NCBI RefSeq assembly: GCF_003129925.1
Contig: NZ_QFFN01000021.1
Coordinates: forward strand, 1-39,791
Length of the DNA: 39,791 nt
Direction of reading: 5' to 3'
From: Bifidobacterium catulorum
GTDB taxonomy: Bacteria; Actinomycetota; Actinomycetes; Actinomycetales; Bifidobacteriaceae
Below are positions 27,584-35,258 of this stretch, piece after piece. A model generated the notes under the pieces. That model made no database searches. It had not been told where the DNA came from and saw nothing but the letters and a program-made list of their open reading frames with translations. The position numbers and the translations under genes are program-made. How positions within the stretch are numbered: the stretch's first letter is position 1; each line of letters begins with the position of its first letter.

Positions 27584-28384
27584 ATGTCCGAAAACAAGAC
27601 AACCGTTCCGCTGCCGTACCTGCCGGTCACCATGGTGCCGCTGCCGTCCGACCTCGGCGTGGACCATGCGGCGTTCGATGACGACATGGGGGCCTCCGAG
27701 ACGGCCTCCCAGGGGAATCCGCCATTGCCCGGACGACGTTCCGGGGGAGGTCGCCTCCCCTCCAGCGGCGACTCCTCACCGAAACCGTCATTGATGCTGT
27801 CCATGCTGTCGGGGGTGTCTCCGGACGACCACGGCGCCGAGGAGCTGCTGGACAGGCATACGTCACGCAACGCCGCAAGGCTGACGCTCGACGGCCGACG
27901 CGCCGCCGTCATCATCCTGGTCCTTGCATTCGTGCTCAGCGTCAGCCTCACCATGCTGGCCCAACAGACAAGGCACGTGGACATCATGGCTGTGGATGGG
28001 ACGGGCGCAGCGTCGACGGAGTCATCGGTGTCTCCGGCCGATCCGTCGGGCTCGGCGTCGCCGCGGTCCCCGGCCTCGTCGGCGGCATCACAATCGGCGG
28101 CATCGCAATCGGCGTCTTCCTCACCGGCCGCAAGCCCATCCCCGTCCTCCGACCCATCGGCCTCGGCCACCGTCGGGGGAACGTCGGCCGCCATAGACCT
28201 CAATACAGCCACAGCGGAGCAGCTGGAGACCATCAACGGCATCGGGCCGGTGACGGCGCGGAAGATACTCGACCACCGCACCCGGAACGGCAGGTTCTCC
28301 AACGTCGACGAGCTGCTTGACGTGCCGGGCATCGGCGCGAAGACCCTGGAGAAGATTCGGCCCCATGTAACGGTCGGAGCATGA
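27584..28384 (+). CDS. comEA: ComEA-like competence DNA receptor
   Basis: A 266-residue membrane-anchored DNA-binding protein that would capture extracellular DNA. Residues 1-105 are a cytosolic, probably disordered region; 107-126 form the membrane helix; 139-200 are Ser/Pro/Ala-rich linker; 204-263 contain two helix-hairpin-helix motifs (IDLNTATAEQLETINGIG and FSNVDELLDVPGIGAKT). The usual actinobacterial SLBB domain between anchor and HhH is not visible. GGAGG lies only one base before the ATG, so initiation may be weak. The stop overlaps the comEC start. Confidence 0.88.
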   Translation: MSENKTTVPLPYLPVTMVPLPSDLGVDHAAFDDDMGASETASQGNPPLPGRRSGGGRLPSSGDSSPKPSLMLSMLSGVSPDDHGAEELLDRHTSRNAARLTLDGRRAAVIILVLAFVLSVSLTMLAQQTRHVDIMAVDGTGAASTESSVSPADPSGSASPRSPASSAASQSAASQSASSSPAASPSPSSDPSASATVGGTSAAIDLNTATAEQLETINGIGPVTARKILDHRTRNGRFSNVDELLDVPGIGAKTLEKIRPHVTVGA

Positions 28385-30113
28385 ACGTCCGGCAGGCCTC
28401 CGGGCCGCGCGCCGAACGGGAGAAGGGTAGCGTGGACCGAAGGATGATGCCGGCAGCGCTGGCCATATGGGCCACGCTGCTTGCCCAGCACGCCCTGGGG
28501 GGACGTTGGGACGCGGCCGTGATGGCCGTCACCGTGGTCTGCCTTACGGGAGGCGCCGTCGCGCTGATGCTGACCCGCGGCCCGTCGTCCGCGGAACCTC
28601 GGGACATCATCCCCCGCGGAGCCGGGCAATGCCTGTGGCATACGGCGGTGCTGCTCGTCGCGGTCGCCGCAGCCACGGTCTCCGGCGGCCTCTCGTGCCT
28701 GTCGGAGAGCCACGACCCGGTCTTCGAGTTCATGGGCTCCGGCGCGTCGGGACCCGTCGCCGTGACCGCGGTCGCCACGACGCCCGTCATGGCCTCCGGC
28801 AGGCGTGACGCCGACTGCCAGACCGATATGCTGGTGAAGACGATACTCATCCGGGACGTGGCCGCGCCATCGAACGCGACCATAAGGGTGTTCTCCGATG
28901 ACGAGGCATGCCGGTGGAGGCAGGGCGCCACATACCGGATCTCGGGAACCCTGAAGACGGCGCGATTCGGCGCGGTGCCGTTCTGGCTGGATGTAGCGCA
29001 TGCCGACGACGCCGTGCAGACGTCGCCGCCGTCGTGGTGGCGGAGCATGGCGACGAGAATGCAGGACGCGTTCCTCGCCCAGACCGATAGGCTCGATGAC
29101 CAGGGGCGCATACTTGTTCCGGGACTGACTATCGGGGTGCTCGGCCAGGACGTCCACCGCCGGACGGATGAGGGCCCGGCGCCGGTGGACGACACCTACG
29201 CGCGTCTGCTGGAGGAGGATTTCAAACGTTCGGGAATCATGCATCTCATGGCGGTCTCCGGAAGCCACTTCGTCCTGGCCGCGGAGCTTGTGCGCCGGTG
29301 CTGCGCACGGTTCCTCGCGCCCCGTCGGCTTGCCGCGGGCTGCATCATCGGCGCATACGCCCTGCTCGTCGCATTGGTGTACCCATCGGATTCCGTGCTG
29401 CGCGCCGCGACCATGGGCATGGTCTGCGTGGCCGGGCTGTTCCTCGGCCGCCGCGCCCAGTCCCTGTCGTCGTTGAACTGGACGGTGATCGCCGCGTTGC
29501 TCGCCAGCCCCGCTACGGGTTCGCGCTGTCCTGCGCGGCCGTGTACGGCATCGTACTGCTTGACCCCGCGCTCTCCCGCATGCTCCGGGGATTCCTGCCG
29601 TCGGCGTTGGCGGGCGCCATCTCGGTGACGGTGTGCGCGCAGGTTCCCACCCTGCCCGTCCAGGTGATGATGAATCCGCAGGTGCCGTTGCTGGCGGTTC
29701 CGGCGAACGTGGTCACGGCGCCCGTGGTGGGCGTCACGACAATCGTCGGCCTCGCCGCATTGCTCGTCTCGTGGGCCGTGCCCTGGCTCGGACATGGGCT
29801 GGTCCTCGTGGCGTCCCTGGGCACGGCGGCGCTTGAACGGTGCGCCACCCTGCTGGGTTCGGCCCCCTTCGGCACACTGGTATGGCCGGACGGCGCGGCC
29901 GGTGCGGTCGCCATGATAGTGTCGGAGCTGGCCTGCATGGCCGTCGTCGTGGCGATTGCGGGAGCCATACGAGCCATCGGGCGCCCCGGACCGTCCGACG
30001 TCGGCGCCTCGCCCCATGAATCGGTGGGAACGCCATACCGGGCCACGCCGATGTCACGGTGGAGGGCATGGTGGCGTGAGACATGCGCCATGCTGTTCGA
30101 TGTCCAGCATTGA
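28381..30113 (+). pseudogene. comEC: ComEC DNA-uptake channel, split by a -1 frameshift
   Basis: ComEC forms the membrane channel for single-stranded DNA during transformation. The first 377 residues read from 28381 and include the OB-like region and the Competence-domain signature GIMHLMAVSGSHFVL. After LLASP (to 29511) the frame continues into unrelated sequence and stops at 29628. The family sequence resumes one frame earlier as RYGFALSCAAVYGIVLLDP and runs to 30113. One extra C in the four-C run 29508-29511 would join both parts into about 577 residues. No C-terminal metallo-beta-lactamase domain is present. The gene may be a recent pseudogene, phase-variable, or affected by a sequencing error; both halves otherwise look intact. 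Confidence 0.88.
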
Positions 30114-30129
30114 CGGAAGATTAGGATTC

Positions 30130-31110
30130 ATGCCAGCATCAGCGTCACATCGGAATTCCCCCATGAGCATCGTGTTCGGCGGCGACGGGTTCCTCAACGA
30201 GCAGACCGTGAAGGACCTGTGTCACCAGGCATGCGAACGCAGACCCGACGCGGAGCTCATCGAACTCGACGCGGCCTCATGCGACGTCTACGCCTTCGAC
30301 GAGGCCGTCAGCCCGTCGCTGCTGTCCGACGCCGCCGTGGTCAGGATCGACAACCTGCAAAGCGCCGACGACAGGCTGGGCGACGCCATGGTCGACTACC
30401 TGAAACACTGCGACGGCGATGCCGGATGCCCCACTGTGCTGGTCTGCCGGCATGAAGGCGGCATGAAGGGCAAACGCATCGTCGACGCGCTCAAGAGAGC
30501 GGGGGCGGACGTGGTGCAGGTCCCCGACCTGAAGAAGGCCGACGCCAAAATCAACTACGTGTACCAGTGCTTCGAGCGGAGGGGCAGACGCGTCGACCCC
30601 GTCGCGGCGCAGCAGCTGGTGAACGTGCTCGGCGGCAGAACGGGCGAGCTCTCCGCCATGTGCGCCCAGCTGTGCTTCGACTTCGACGACGACCCCATCG
30701 GCGTTGACCGGGTGAACCAGTATCTCACCGCAAGCCCCCAGGTCACCGGATTCGCCGTCGCCGACAAGGCCGTGGAGGGGCGTGCCGCCGAGGCGATCGT
30801 GGCCATGCGTTCCGCCATCGCCCAAGGCACCGATCCCATAGCCCTGATCGGCGCGCTCGCCATGAAGCTGCGCACCATGGCCAAGGCGTCCGCCGTGCGC
30901 GTCGGCACGATCAGCCAAGCGGAGGCGAACATCAACCCGTGGGTGCTGAAGAACGCCGGCAGGCAGCTCTCCGGATGGTCGTCCGACGGCATGAGGCGTT
31001 GCATCGGGATGCTCGCATGGGCGGACGAGCAAAGCAAGACCAACGGGGGAGACCAGGTCTATGCCTTGGAACGGGCCATCGAGACCATAGCGGCGAAAGG
31101 ACGGAACTGA
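30130..31110 (+). CDS. holA: DNA polymerase III delta subunit
   Basis: Clamp-loader subunit that opens the sliding clamp. The 326-residue protein has the family pattern: SIVFGGDGFLNEQ near the N-terminus, LLSDAAVVRIDNLQ, the VPDLKKADAKINYV turn, then the C-terminal helical collar domain. ATG 30130 follows AGGA; ATG 30163 (MSIVFGG) is an alternative closer to the conserved core. It begins 16 bp after comEC, the common comEA-comEC-holA order. Confidence 0.92.
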   Translation: MPASASHRNSPMSIVFGGDGFLNEQTVKDLCHQACERRPDAELIELDAASCDVYAFDEAVSPSLLSDAAVVRIDNLQSADDRLGDAMVDYLKHCDGDAGCPTVLVCRHEGGMKGKRIVDALKRAGADVVQVPDLKKADAKINYVYQCFERRGRRVDPVAAQQLVNVLGGRTGELSAMCAQLCFDFDDDPIGVDRVNQYLTASPQVTGFAVADKAVEGRAAEAIVAMRSAIAQGTDPIALIGALAMKLRTMAKASAVRVGTISQAEANINPWVLKNAGRQLSGWSSDGMRRCIGMLAWADEQSKTNGGDQVYALERAIETIAAKGRN

Positions 31111-31111
31111 C

Positions 31112-31684
31112 ATGACCGGAGAACGAACGGCCACCGCACGCACCGCGGAGGACATGCGCAGGGTGGGGCGCCGCGTGGCGTCCATGGTGCGGGGAGGCGA
31201 CGTACTACTGCTGTCGGGCCCGCTCGGCGCTGGCAAAACCACCTTCGCCCAGGGATTCGGCGCCGGCCTCGGCATCACCGAGCCCATCGTCTCGCCCACG
31301 TTCACCATAGCCCGCGAACTGGAGGGGCGTTTCGGCGACGGGTCGCCGGCCCATCTGGTGCACGTGGACGCCTACCGTCTGGGAGGCAGCGCATACGCCC
31401 CCGGCCAGGACGCCGTGGGCAGGCTGCTCGACGAGCTCGAATCCCTGGGACTGGACGAAGAGCTTGAGGATCCCAGCGACGACACCGTCGTGCTCATGGA
31501 ATGGGGAGAGCAGATGGTCGCGGCATTGGCCCCGGAACGGTTGGAGATCCACATCGACCGTCCACTGGATGCGGATGGGCGTGATGCCGACCCGGACGCG
31601 GAGCTGACCAGCGACGGCGTCCGCATCGTCACCCTCATACCCGTGGGCGACGCGTGGGAGAGGCGGATGGGCTCCGCGTTGTAG
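31112..31684 (+). CDS. tsaE: tRNA threonylcarbamoyladenosine ATPase TsaE
   Basis: ATPase that drives turnover of the TsaB-TsaD complex in t6A37 synthesis. The 190-residue protein has Walker A GPLGAGKT (36-43), SPTFTIARELE and HVDAYRLG, and a later VLMEWGEQM. It is longer than the usual ~150 residues because of acidic inserts. Its ATG is one base after the holA stop. Confidence 0.94.
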   Translation: MTGERTATARTAEDMRRVGRRVASMVRGGDVLLLSGPLGAGKTTFAQGFGAGLGITEPIVSPTFTIARELEGRFGDGSPAHLVHVDAYRLGGSAYAPGQDAVGRLLDELESLGLDEELEDPSDDTVVLMEWGEQMVAALAPERLEIHIDRPLDADGRDADPDAELTSDGVRIVTLIPVGDAWERRMGSAL

Positions 31685-31715
31685 ACTCTTACAGGTCGTA
31701 GCAAGGAGAGACATA

Positions 31716-32522
31716 ATGGGATGCACGCTGGTGATCGACACCTCATACGGGTCGACGGTCGGCATAGTGGGCCATGAGCCGATGGTCGAAACCGATTCTC
31801 GCACGCACGTCGAACGACTGCGGAACAACATCGCGCATGTCGTGGACGCGGCCGGGGCCACCCCCGCGGACATCAAGACCATCGTGGTCGGCGTCGGCCC
31901 GGCGCCGTTCACCGGCCTGCGCGCCGGCATCGTCACCGCCAAGGCGCTCGCCTTCGCCACCGGGGCGGAACTCATCGGCCGCAACGTGCTCGAACCGCAG
32001 GCGCAGTGGAATCTCATCCGACGCGGCAAGGACGGCACATCCAACGATCCGGGGACACGGCATACGCTCACGCTCGCCGTGAACGACGCACGCCGCAGGC
32101 AGCTGTACTTCGCATTGTGCGACGATCCGTCGGCAGACGGCAACCGCGATGCGATGCCGTCGCGTCCGATCATCGACATGGACATCGACTATCCGGCATC
32201 CATCGTGGAACGGGTGAACGCCGCGGTGAGGGCCTGGCGGGAACGGGCGGGAGTCGACGTGGTCGTCGACGTCGTCGGCCACGGCGCCGCCCGATACGCC
32301 GATGCACTGTCCGCGATCGAACATGTGGGCGACATCGTCGATGAATCGGTGTTCGACGGCGGCGAACAGGGGCTTTCCGTCTTCGCGTCCGACGCGCTGC
32401 TCGCCCATGAACGCAATCCGGAAACGCCGGTCGAGCCGCTGTACCTGAGGCGTCCGGACGTGTCCGTGCCGAATCCGCTCAAGCATGTGCTCAACCATGC
32501 CGGCGCCGAAAGGACCGCATGA
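31716..32522 (+). CDS. tsaB: t6A synthesis protein TsaB
   Basis: Scaffold subunit paired with TsaD in t6A formation. The 268-residue protein has an ASKHA fold: VIDTSYGSTVGIV, then VVGVGPAPFTGLRAGIVTAKALAFATG, the hallmark segment. AGGAGAGACATA precedes the ATG. The last codons overlap rimI. Confidence 0.93.
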   Translation: MGCTLVIDTSYGSTVGIVGHEPMVETDSRTHVERLRNNIAHVVDAAGATPADIKTIVVGVGPAPFTGLRAGIVTAKALAFATGAELIGRNVLEPQAQWNLIRRGKDGTSNDPGTRHTLTLAVNDARRRQLYFALCDDPSADGNRDAMPSRPIIDMDIDYPASIVERVNAAVRAWRERAGVDVVVDVVGHGAARYADALSAIEHVGDIVDESVFDGGEQGLSVFASDALLAHERNPETPVEPLYLRRPDVSVPNPLKHVLNHAGAERTA

Positions 32523-33061
32523 TGCTGCATCGTCTGGACGAGCTGGACCGCGAGACCGCGGTCACGGCGTTCCGGGACATGGAGACCGAGCTGTTCGGCG
32601 CCCACGCGTGGAGCGAGAGTGCGATACGGCAGGAACTCGACGCCCCCGCACGCACCTATCTGTTCGAGACGGAGGATGCGGACGAGGAGTCCTCCGGGGG
32701 GCAGGTGCAGGCGTCGGACATCCGCGGATTCGCCGGCTTCTGGTACGACGGCGACGATGCGGAGATCATGGACGTGGGCGTACGCCGCCCCTGTCAGCGA
32801 AGGGGCATCGCATGGCGGCTGATGAACGCGCTCGTCGACGAGGCCTGCCGTCAGGGAGCGAACCGTATGCTGCTGGAGGTGCGGGTGGACAACACCGCCG
32901 CCCTGGGCCTGTACCGGCGTCTTGGATTCGAACGCATCGGACTGCGACGCCGGTATTATCAGCCGGAAGGCGTGGACGCCTATGTCATGGCATTGGAATT
33001 GAAGGAACGCGTCGTCGGATTCCGGCCGGCGGCGCACGTCAGCGGGGAGAGGAACCTATGA
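32519..33061 (+). CDS. rimI: Ribosomal-protein-S18-alanine N-acetyltransferase-like (RimI)
   Basis: A GNAT acetyltransferase of 180 residues. The acetyl-CoA loop is VRRPCQRRGIAWRLMNA; the later NTAALGLYRRLGFERIG and RRRYYQPEGVDAYVMAL are typical of RimI. It lies between tsaB and tsaD with four-base overlaps on both sides, as commonly found in actinobacteria. RimI acetylates ribosomal protein S18 in E. coli; targets may be broader here. Confidence 0.9.
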   Translation: MMLHRLDELDRETAVTAFRDMETELFGAHAWSESAIRQELDAPARTYLFETEDADEESSGGQVQASDIRGFAGFWYDGDDAEIMDVGVRRPCQRRGIAWRLMNALVDEACRQGANRMLLEVRVDNTAALGLYRRLGFERIGLRRRYYQPEGVDAYVMALELKERVVGFRPAAHVSGERNL

Positions 33062-34104
33062 GCGAACCGATCGTACTGGGCATCGAATCCACCTGCGACG
33101 AAACAGCGGCCGCAATCGTCCAGGGACGTACGCTGCGGTCCAACGTCGTCGCGTCATCCATGAACGAACACGCCCGGTACGGCGGCGTGATTCCGGAAAT
33201 CGCCTCGCGCGCGCATGCGGAGGCCTTCGTCCCGGTGGTGGGGAAGGCGCTTGCCGACGCCGGTCTTGAACTCTCCGACGTGGACGCCATCGCCGTCTCC
33301 GCGGGCCCCGGTCTGGCTGGATGTCTCGCCGTCGGCGTGTCCGGCGCCAAGGCGCTCGCCTATGCGGCGAACAAGCCCCTGTACGGCGTCAACCACGTCA
33401 TCGGACACATCGCGGTCACCCAGCTGCAGTTCGGCCCGTTTCCCGACGACACGCTGGCGCTCATCGTCTCGGGCGGCCATACGTCGCTGCTGCATGTGAG
33501 GGATGTGGCCCGTCACGTCGACGTGGTCGGCACCACGTTGGACGACGCGGCGGGGGAGTGCTTCGACAAGGTGGCGCGTCTGCTTGGATTCCCCTATCCG
33601 GGAGGCCCCCACATCGACCGTCACGCGCGGCTGGGCGACCCCCGCGCCATCCGGGTCCCGCAGGGCCTCACCCAGGGCAAGGCGGCGGCGCGGCATCCAT
33701 ACGATTTCAGCTTCTCGGGCGTCAAGACCGCGGTGGCCCGGTGGATAGAGGAGCAGCGGGCCCTCGGCAACGAGATCCCGGTGGACGACGTATGCGCGTC
33801 CCTGGCGGATTCCGTCGCCTCGGTGTTGGCGAAGAAGGCCATCAACGGATGCCGTCGGTTCGATTCGCGGACGCTGATCGTCGGCGGAGGCTTCTCCGCG
33901 AACTCGCAGCTGCGTACGAAGCTGGCCGAGGTCGGTGAGGACAACGGGGTTCAGGTGCGCATACCGCGAATCGGGTTGTGCACCGACAACGGCGCCATGG
34001 TGGCCATGCTCGGCGTCAATCTCGTCGAGGCGGGCGTCGGTCCGAGCAGCCCCGGTTTCCCCATCGATTCGGCGATGCCGATGTCGAAGATCCTCATGGA
34101 CTGA
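33058..34104 (+). CDS. tsaD: tRNA threonylcarbamoyltransferase TsaD
   Basis: Catalytic subunit transferring threonylcarbamoyl to A37 of ANN-decoding tRNAs. The 348-residue protein has LGIESTCDETAAAIV, the iron-binding HVIGH (H113 and H117), LIVSGGHTSLL, DDAAGECFDKVARLLG and CTDNGAMVA. Start ATG 33058 overlaps the rimI stop, with GGGGAGAGGAAC upstream. With tsaE and tsaB this supplies three of the four bacterial t6A proteins; tsaC is not in the window. Confidence 0.97.
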   Translation: MSEPIVLGIESTCDETAAAIVQGRTLRSNVVASSMNEHARYGGVIPEIASRAHAEAFVPVVGKALADAGLELSDVDAIAVSAGPGLAGCLAVGVSGAKALAYAANKPLYGVNHVIGHIAVTQLQFGPFPDDTLALIVSGGHTSLLHVRDVARHVDVVGTTLDDAAGECFDKVARLLGFPYPGGPHIDRHARLGDPRAIRVPQGLTQGKAAARHPYDFSFSGVKTAVARWIEEQRALGNEIPVDDVCASLADSVASVLAKKAINGCRRFDSRTLIVGGGFSANSQLRTKLAEVGEDNGVQVRIPRIGLCTDNGAMVAMLGVNLVEAGVGPSSPGFPIDSAMPMSKILMD

Positions 34105-34125
34105 TTCCGAGAAAACAGTGGGACG

Positions 34126-34159
34126 CGCATGGGGCGGCGGAATGACGCCGCCCCACGCG
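34126..34159. terminator. Bidirectional hairpin between tsaD and the XRE gene
   Basis: GGGGCGGCG (34131-34139) pairs with CGCCGCCCC (34146-34154), extended by outer base pairs with one mismatch. It separates the convergent tsaD and XRE genes. No T-run on either side. Confidence 0.65.
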
Positions 34160-34160
34160 A

Positions 34161-34457
34161 CTATCGTGCGGTCACGTCGAGTTCGCGCTGCAGTACCTGG
34201 AACTCGATCTGCATCTGCTGGGCGAGTTCCAGGAAGCTGACGTCGAGCGCGTCGCCGATCGCCCATATCTTGTCATATCCCACCGAACGTTCGCCACGTT
34301 CGATGCGTCCCATGTAGGATCGGTCTATTCCGGCCAGTTGGGCCAGGCGTTCCTGGCTGAGATGGCGGGCGTTGCGCAGTTGGACCACGGCCATGCCGAA
34401 GGCCCTGCGACGGAGAGCGGGAAGCGAGGAATTATTGGTCATATGGATATGGTCCAC
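34161..34457 (-). CDS. XRE-family transcriptional regulator
   Basis: A 98-residue protein. Residues about 20-80 form a Cro/CI helix-turn-helix: LSQERLAQLAGIDRSYMGRIERGER is the core (seen as SQERLAQLAGIDRSYMGRIE), and YDKIWAIGDALDVSFLELAQ completes it. Start is GTG 34457, or ATG 34442 (MTNNSS). A perfect GGACTATAGTCC palindrome lies upstream at 34479-34490 over a possible -10, suggesting autoregulation. No toxin partner is adjacent, so it is not an obvious toxin-antitoxin member. Confidence 0.85.
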   Translation of the reverse strand: MDHIHMTNNSSLPALRRRAFGMAVVQLRNARHLSQERLAQLAGIDRSYMGRIERGERSVGYDKIWAIGDALDVSFLELAQQMQIEFQVLQRELDVTAR

Positions 34458-34478
34458 GACATGGGCATATCAGTCCAC

Positions 34479-34490
34479 GGACTATAGTCC
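34479..34490 (-). promoter_or_regulatory. GGACTATAGTCC palindrome, possible autoregulatory site
   Basis: A perfect 12-base palindrome containing TATAGT, a plausible -10 on the minus strand 22 bp before the GTG start. GTCCAC is repeated on both sides (34453 and 34473). A bound XRE dimer here would block its own promoter. Confidence 0.5.
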
Positions 34491-34657
34491 TCATTTTTCT
34501 GTAGGCTGTTGAAAGACGGCCGCATTGGCGGCGGGCGTCATACCCCTTGCGCGAGCATGCCACACGCGGGGAGATCGTCATACGGTTCGCGTGGTGCTAG
34601 AATACGCCGGTGAAATGCTTCGCGGGCTGGGTGATGTATCGGGGCGAGGAGGATCGT

Positions 34658-34870
34658 ATGGACATCATGGCCGAGCTGGACTACATCGGAGGCAACACCG
34701 CCGCAGTCGCCGATCTGTTGTCGAACGTCGATGACGACACGCTGACGGATGTGTTCGAGACGCTCGATCCGATGAACCAGTCGTTCATCAGGAACATCGC
34801 CGGCGTGGAGATGATTCGCCGGGGCATCGTCCTTGACGACGGTTCCGAGGCGTATGCCGTGCAATGGTGA
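34658..34870 (+). CDS. Small acidic protein of unknown function
   Basis: A 70-residue soluble acidic protein beginning MDIMAELDYIGGNTAAVADL. AGGAGG five bases before ATG 34658 is a near-ideal site and sets this start; the frame is open further upstream. TAGAAT at about 34598 may be its -10. A strong hairpin follows four bases after the stop. It has its own start signals and terminator, so it is probably real, but I recognise no family. Confidence 0.72.
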   Translation: MDIMAELDYIGGNTAAVADLLSNVDDDTLTDVFETLDPMNQSFIRNIAGVEMIRRGIVLDDGSEAYAVQW

Positions 34871-34873
34871 TTC

Positions 34874-34903
34874 ATGCCCCGGCATACATCCGTGCCGGGG
34901 CAT
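34874..34903 (+). terminator. Hairpin after the small acidic protein gene
   Basis: ATGCCCCGGCA (34874-34884) is mirrored exactly by TGCCGGGGCAT (34893-34903), starting four bases after the stop codon. GTCGTTG follows, a poor T-run. Confidence 0.65.
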
Positions 34904-34957
34904 GTCGTTGCCGGGATAGGCGTCGTCGCTGTGGTGGACGTCATTATGGTGGACGCC

Positions 34958-34993
34958 GCTGTGGATATGAAAAAAGCTGTAGATATGAAAAAC
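34958..34993. repeat. 18-bp imperfect tandem duplication
   Basis: GCTGTGGATATGAAAAAA (34958-34975) is followed directly by GCTGTAGATATGAAAAAC, matching at 16 of 18 positions. It lies between the small-protein terminator and the tRNA-Arg terminator. A short open frame through it is judged not to be a gene. Confidence 0.65.
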
Positions 34994-35017
34994 CGTGATA
35001 TCCATCGGATATCACGG
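34985..35017 (-). terminator. Intrinsic terminator of tRNA-Arg
   Basis: CCGTGATATCC and GGATATCACGG form a perfect 11-bp stem (34993-35017) around three bases; on the minus strand it is followed by TTTTTCATATC. It lies seven bases beyond the tRNA 3' end. Confidence 0.88.
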
Positions 35018-35023
35018 CAGCAA

Positions 35024-35100
35024 TGGTGCGCCAGACAGGATTCGAACCTGCAACCTTCTGATCCGTAGTCAGATGCTCTAATCCATTGGGCTACTGGCGC
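35024..35100 (-). tRNA. tRNA-Arg (anticodon ACG)
   Basis: On the minus strand GCGCCAG pairs with CTGGCGC; discriminator A and an encoded CCA follow. The anticodon stem TCTGA/TCAGA encloses CTACGGA, giving ACG, read as ICG after A34 deamination. The T-arm is GCAGGTTCGAATCCTGT. Length is 77 nt including CCA. Confidence 0.96.
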
Positions 35101-35258
35101 ATATTGCCTAAACAGGCAACTCGATAAATATATCGCCATGAATGCAATGATGCAATATCGGCGTGTCGCGCTATTTTTCCTTGGAATGACGGGTCTCGTG
35201 TTCGGAAAATGTTAAGACAAAATGCCATGCTGGATGAAATCGACAGGGAGGAGCGCAC

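Noticed and set aside
24829..29268. A very long open frame antisense to leuS, comEA and comEC, which could be read as a giant protein
   Set aside because: It is low in complexity, has no ribosome binding site or family resemblance, and lies opposite clearly real genes; high-GC codon bias creates such frames.
29500..29520. Programmed -1 ribosomal frameshift in comEC
   Set aside because: The site lacks an X-XXY-YYZ slippery heptamer and no clear downstream pseudoknot is seen; mutation or read error is simpler.
34161..34870. Toxin-antitoxin pair formed by the XRE regulator and the small acidic protein
   Set aside because: The genes are divergent, and the small protein is acidic with no toxin-like motif.
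34874..35068. Short plus-strand frame with a VDMK repeat
   Set aside because: It starts within a hairpin, crosses a tandem DNA repeat and a terminator, and ends inside tRNA-Arg.
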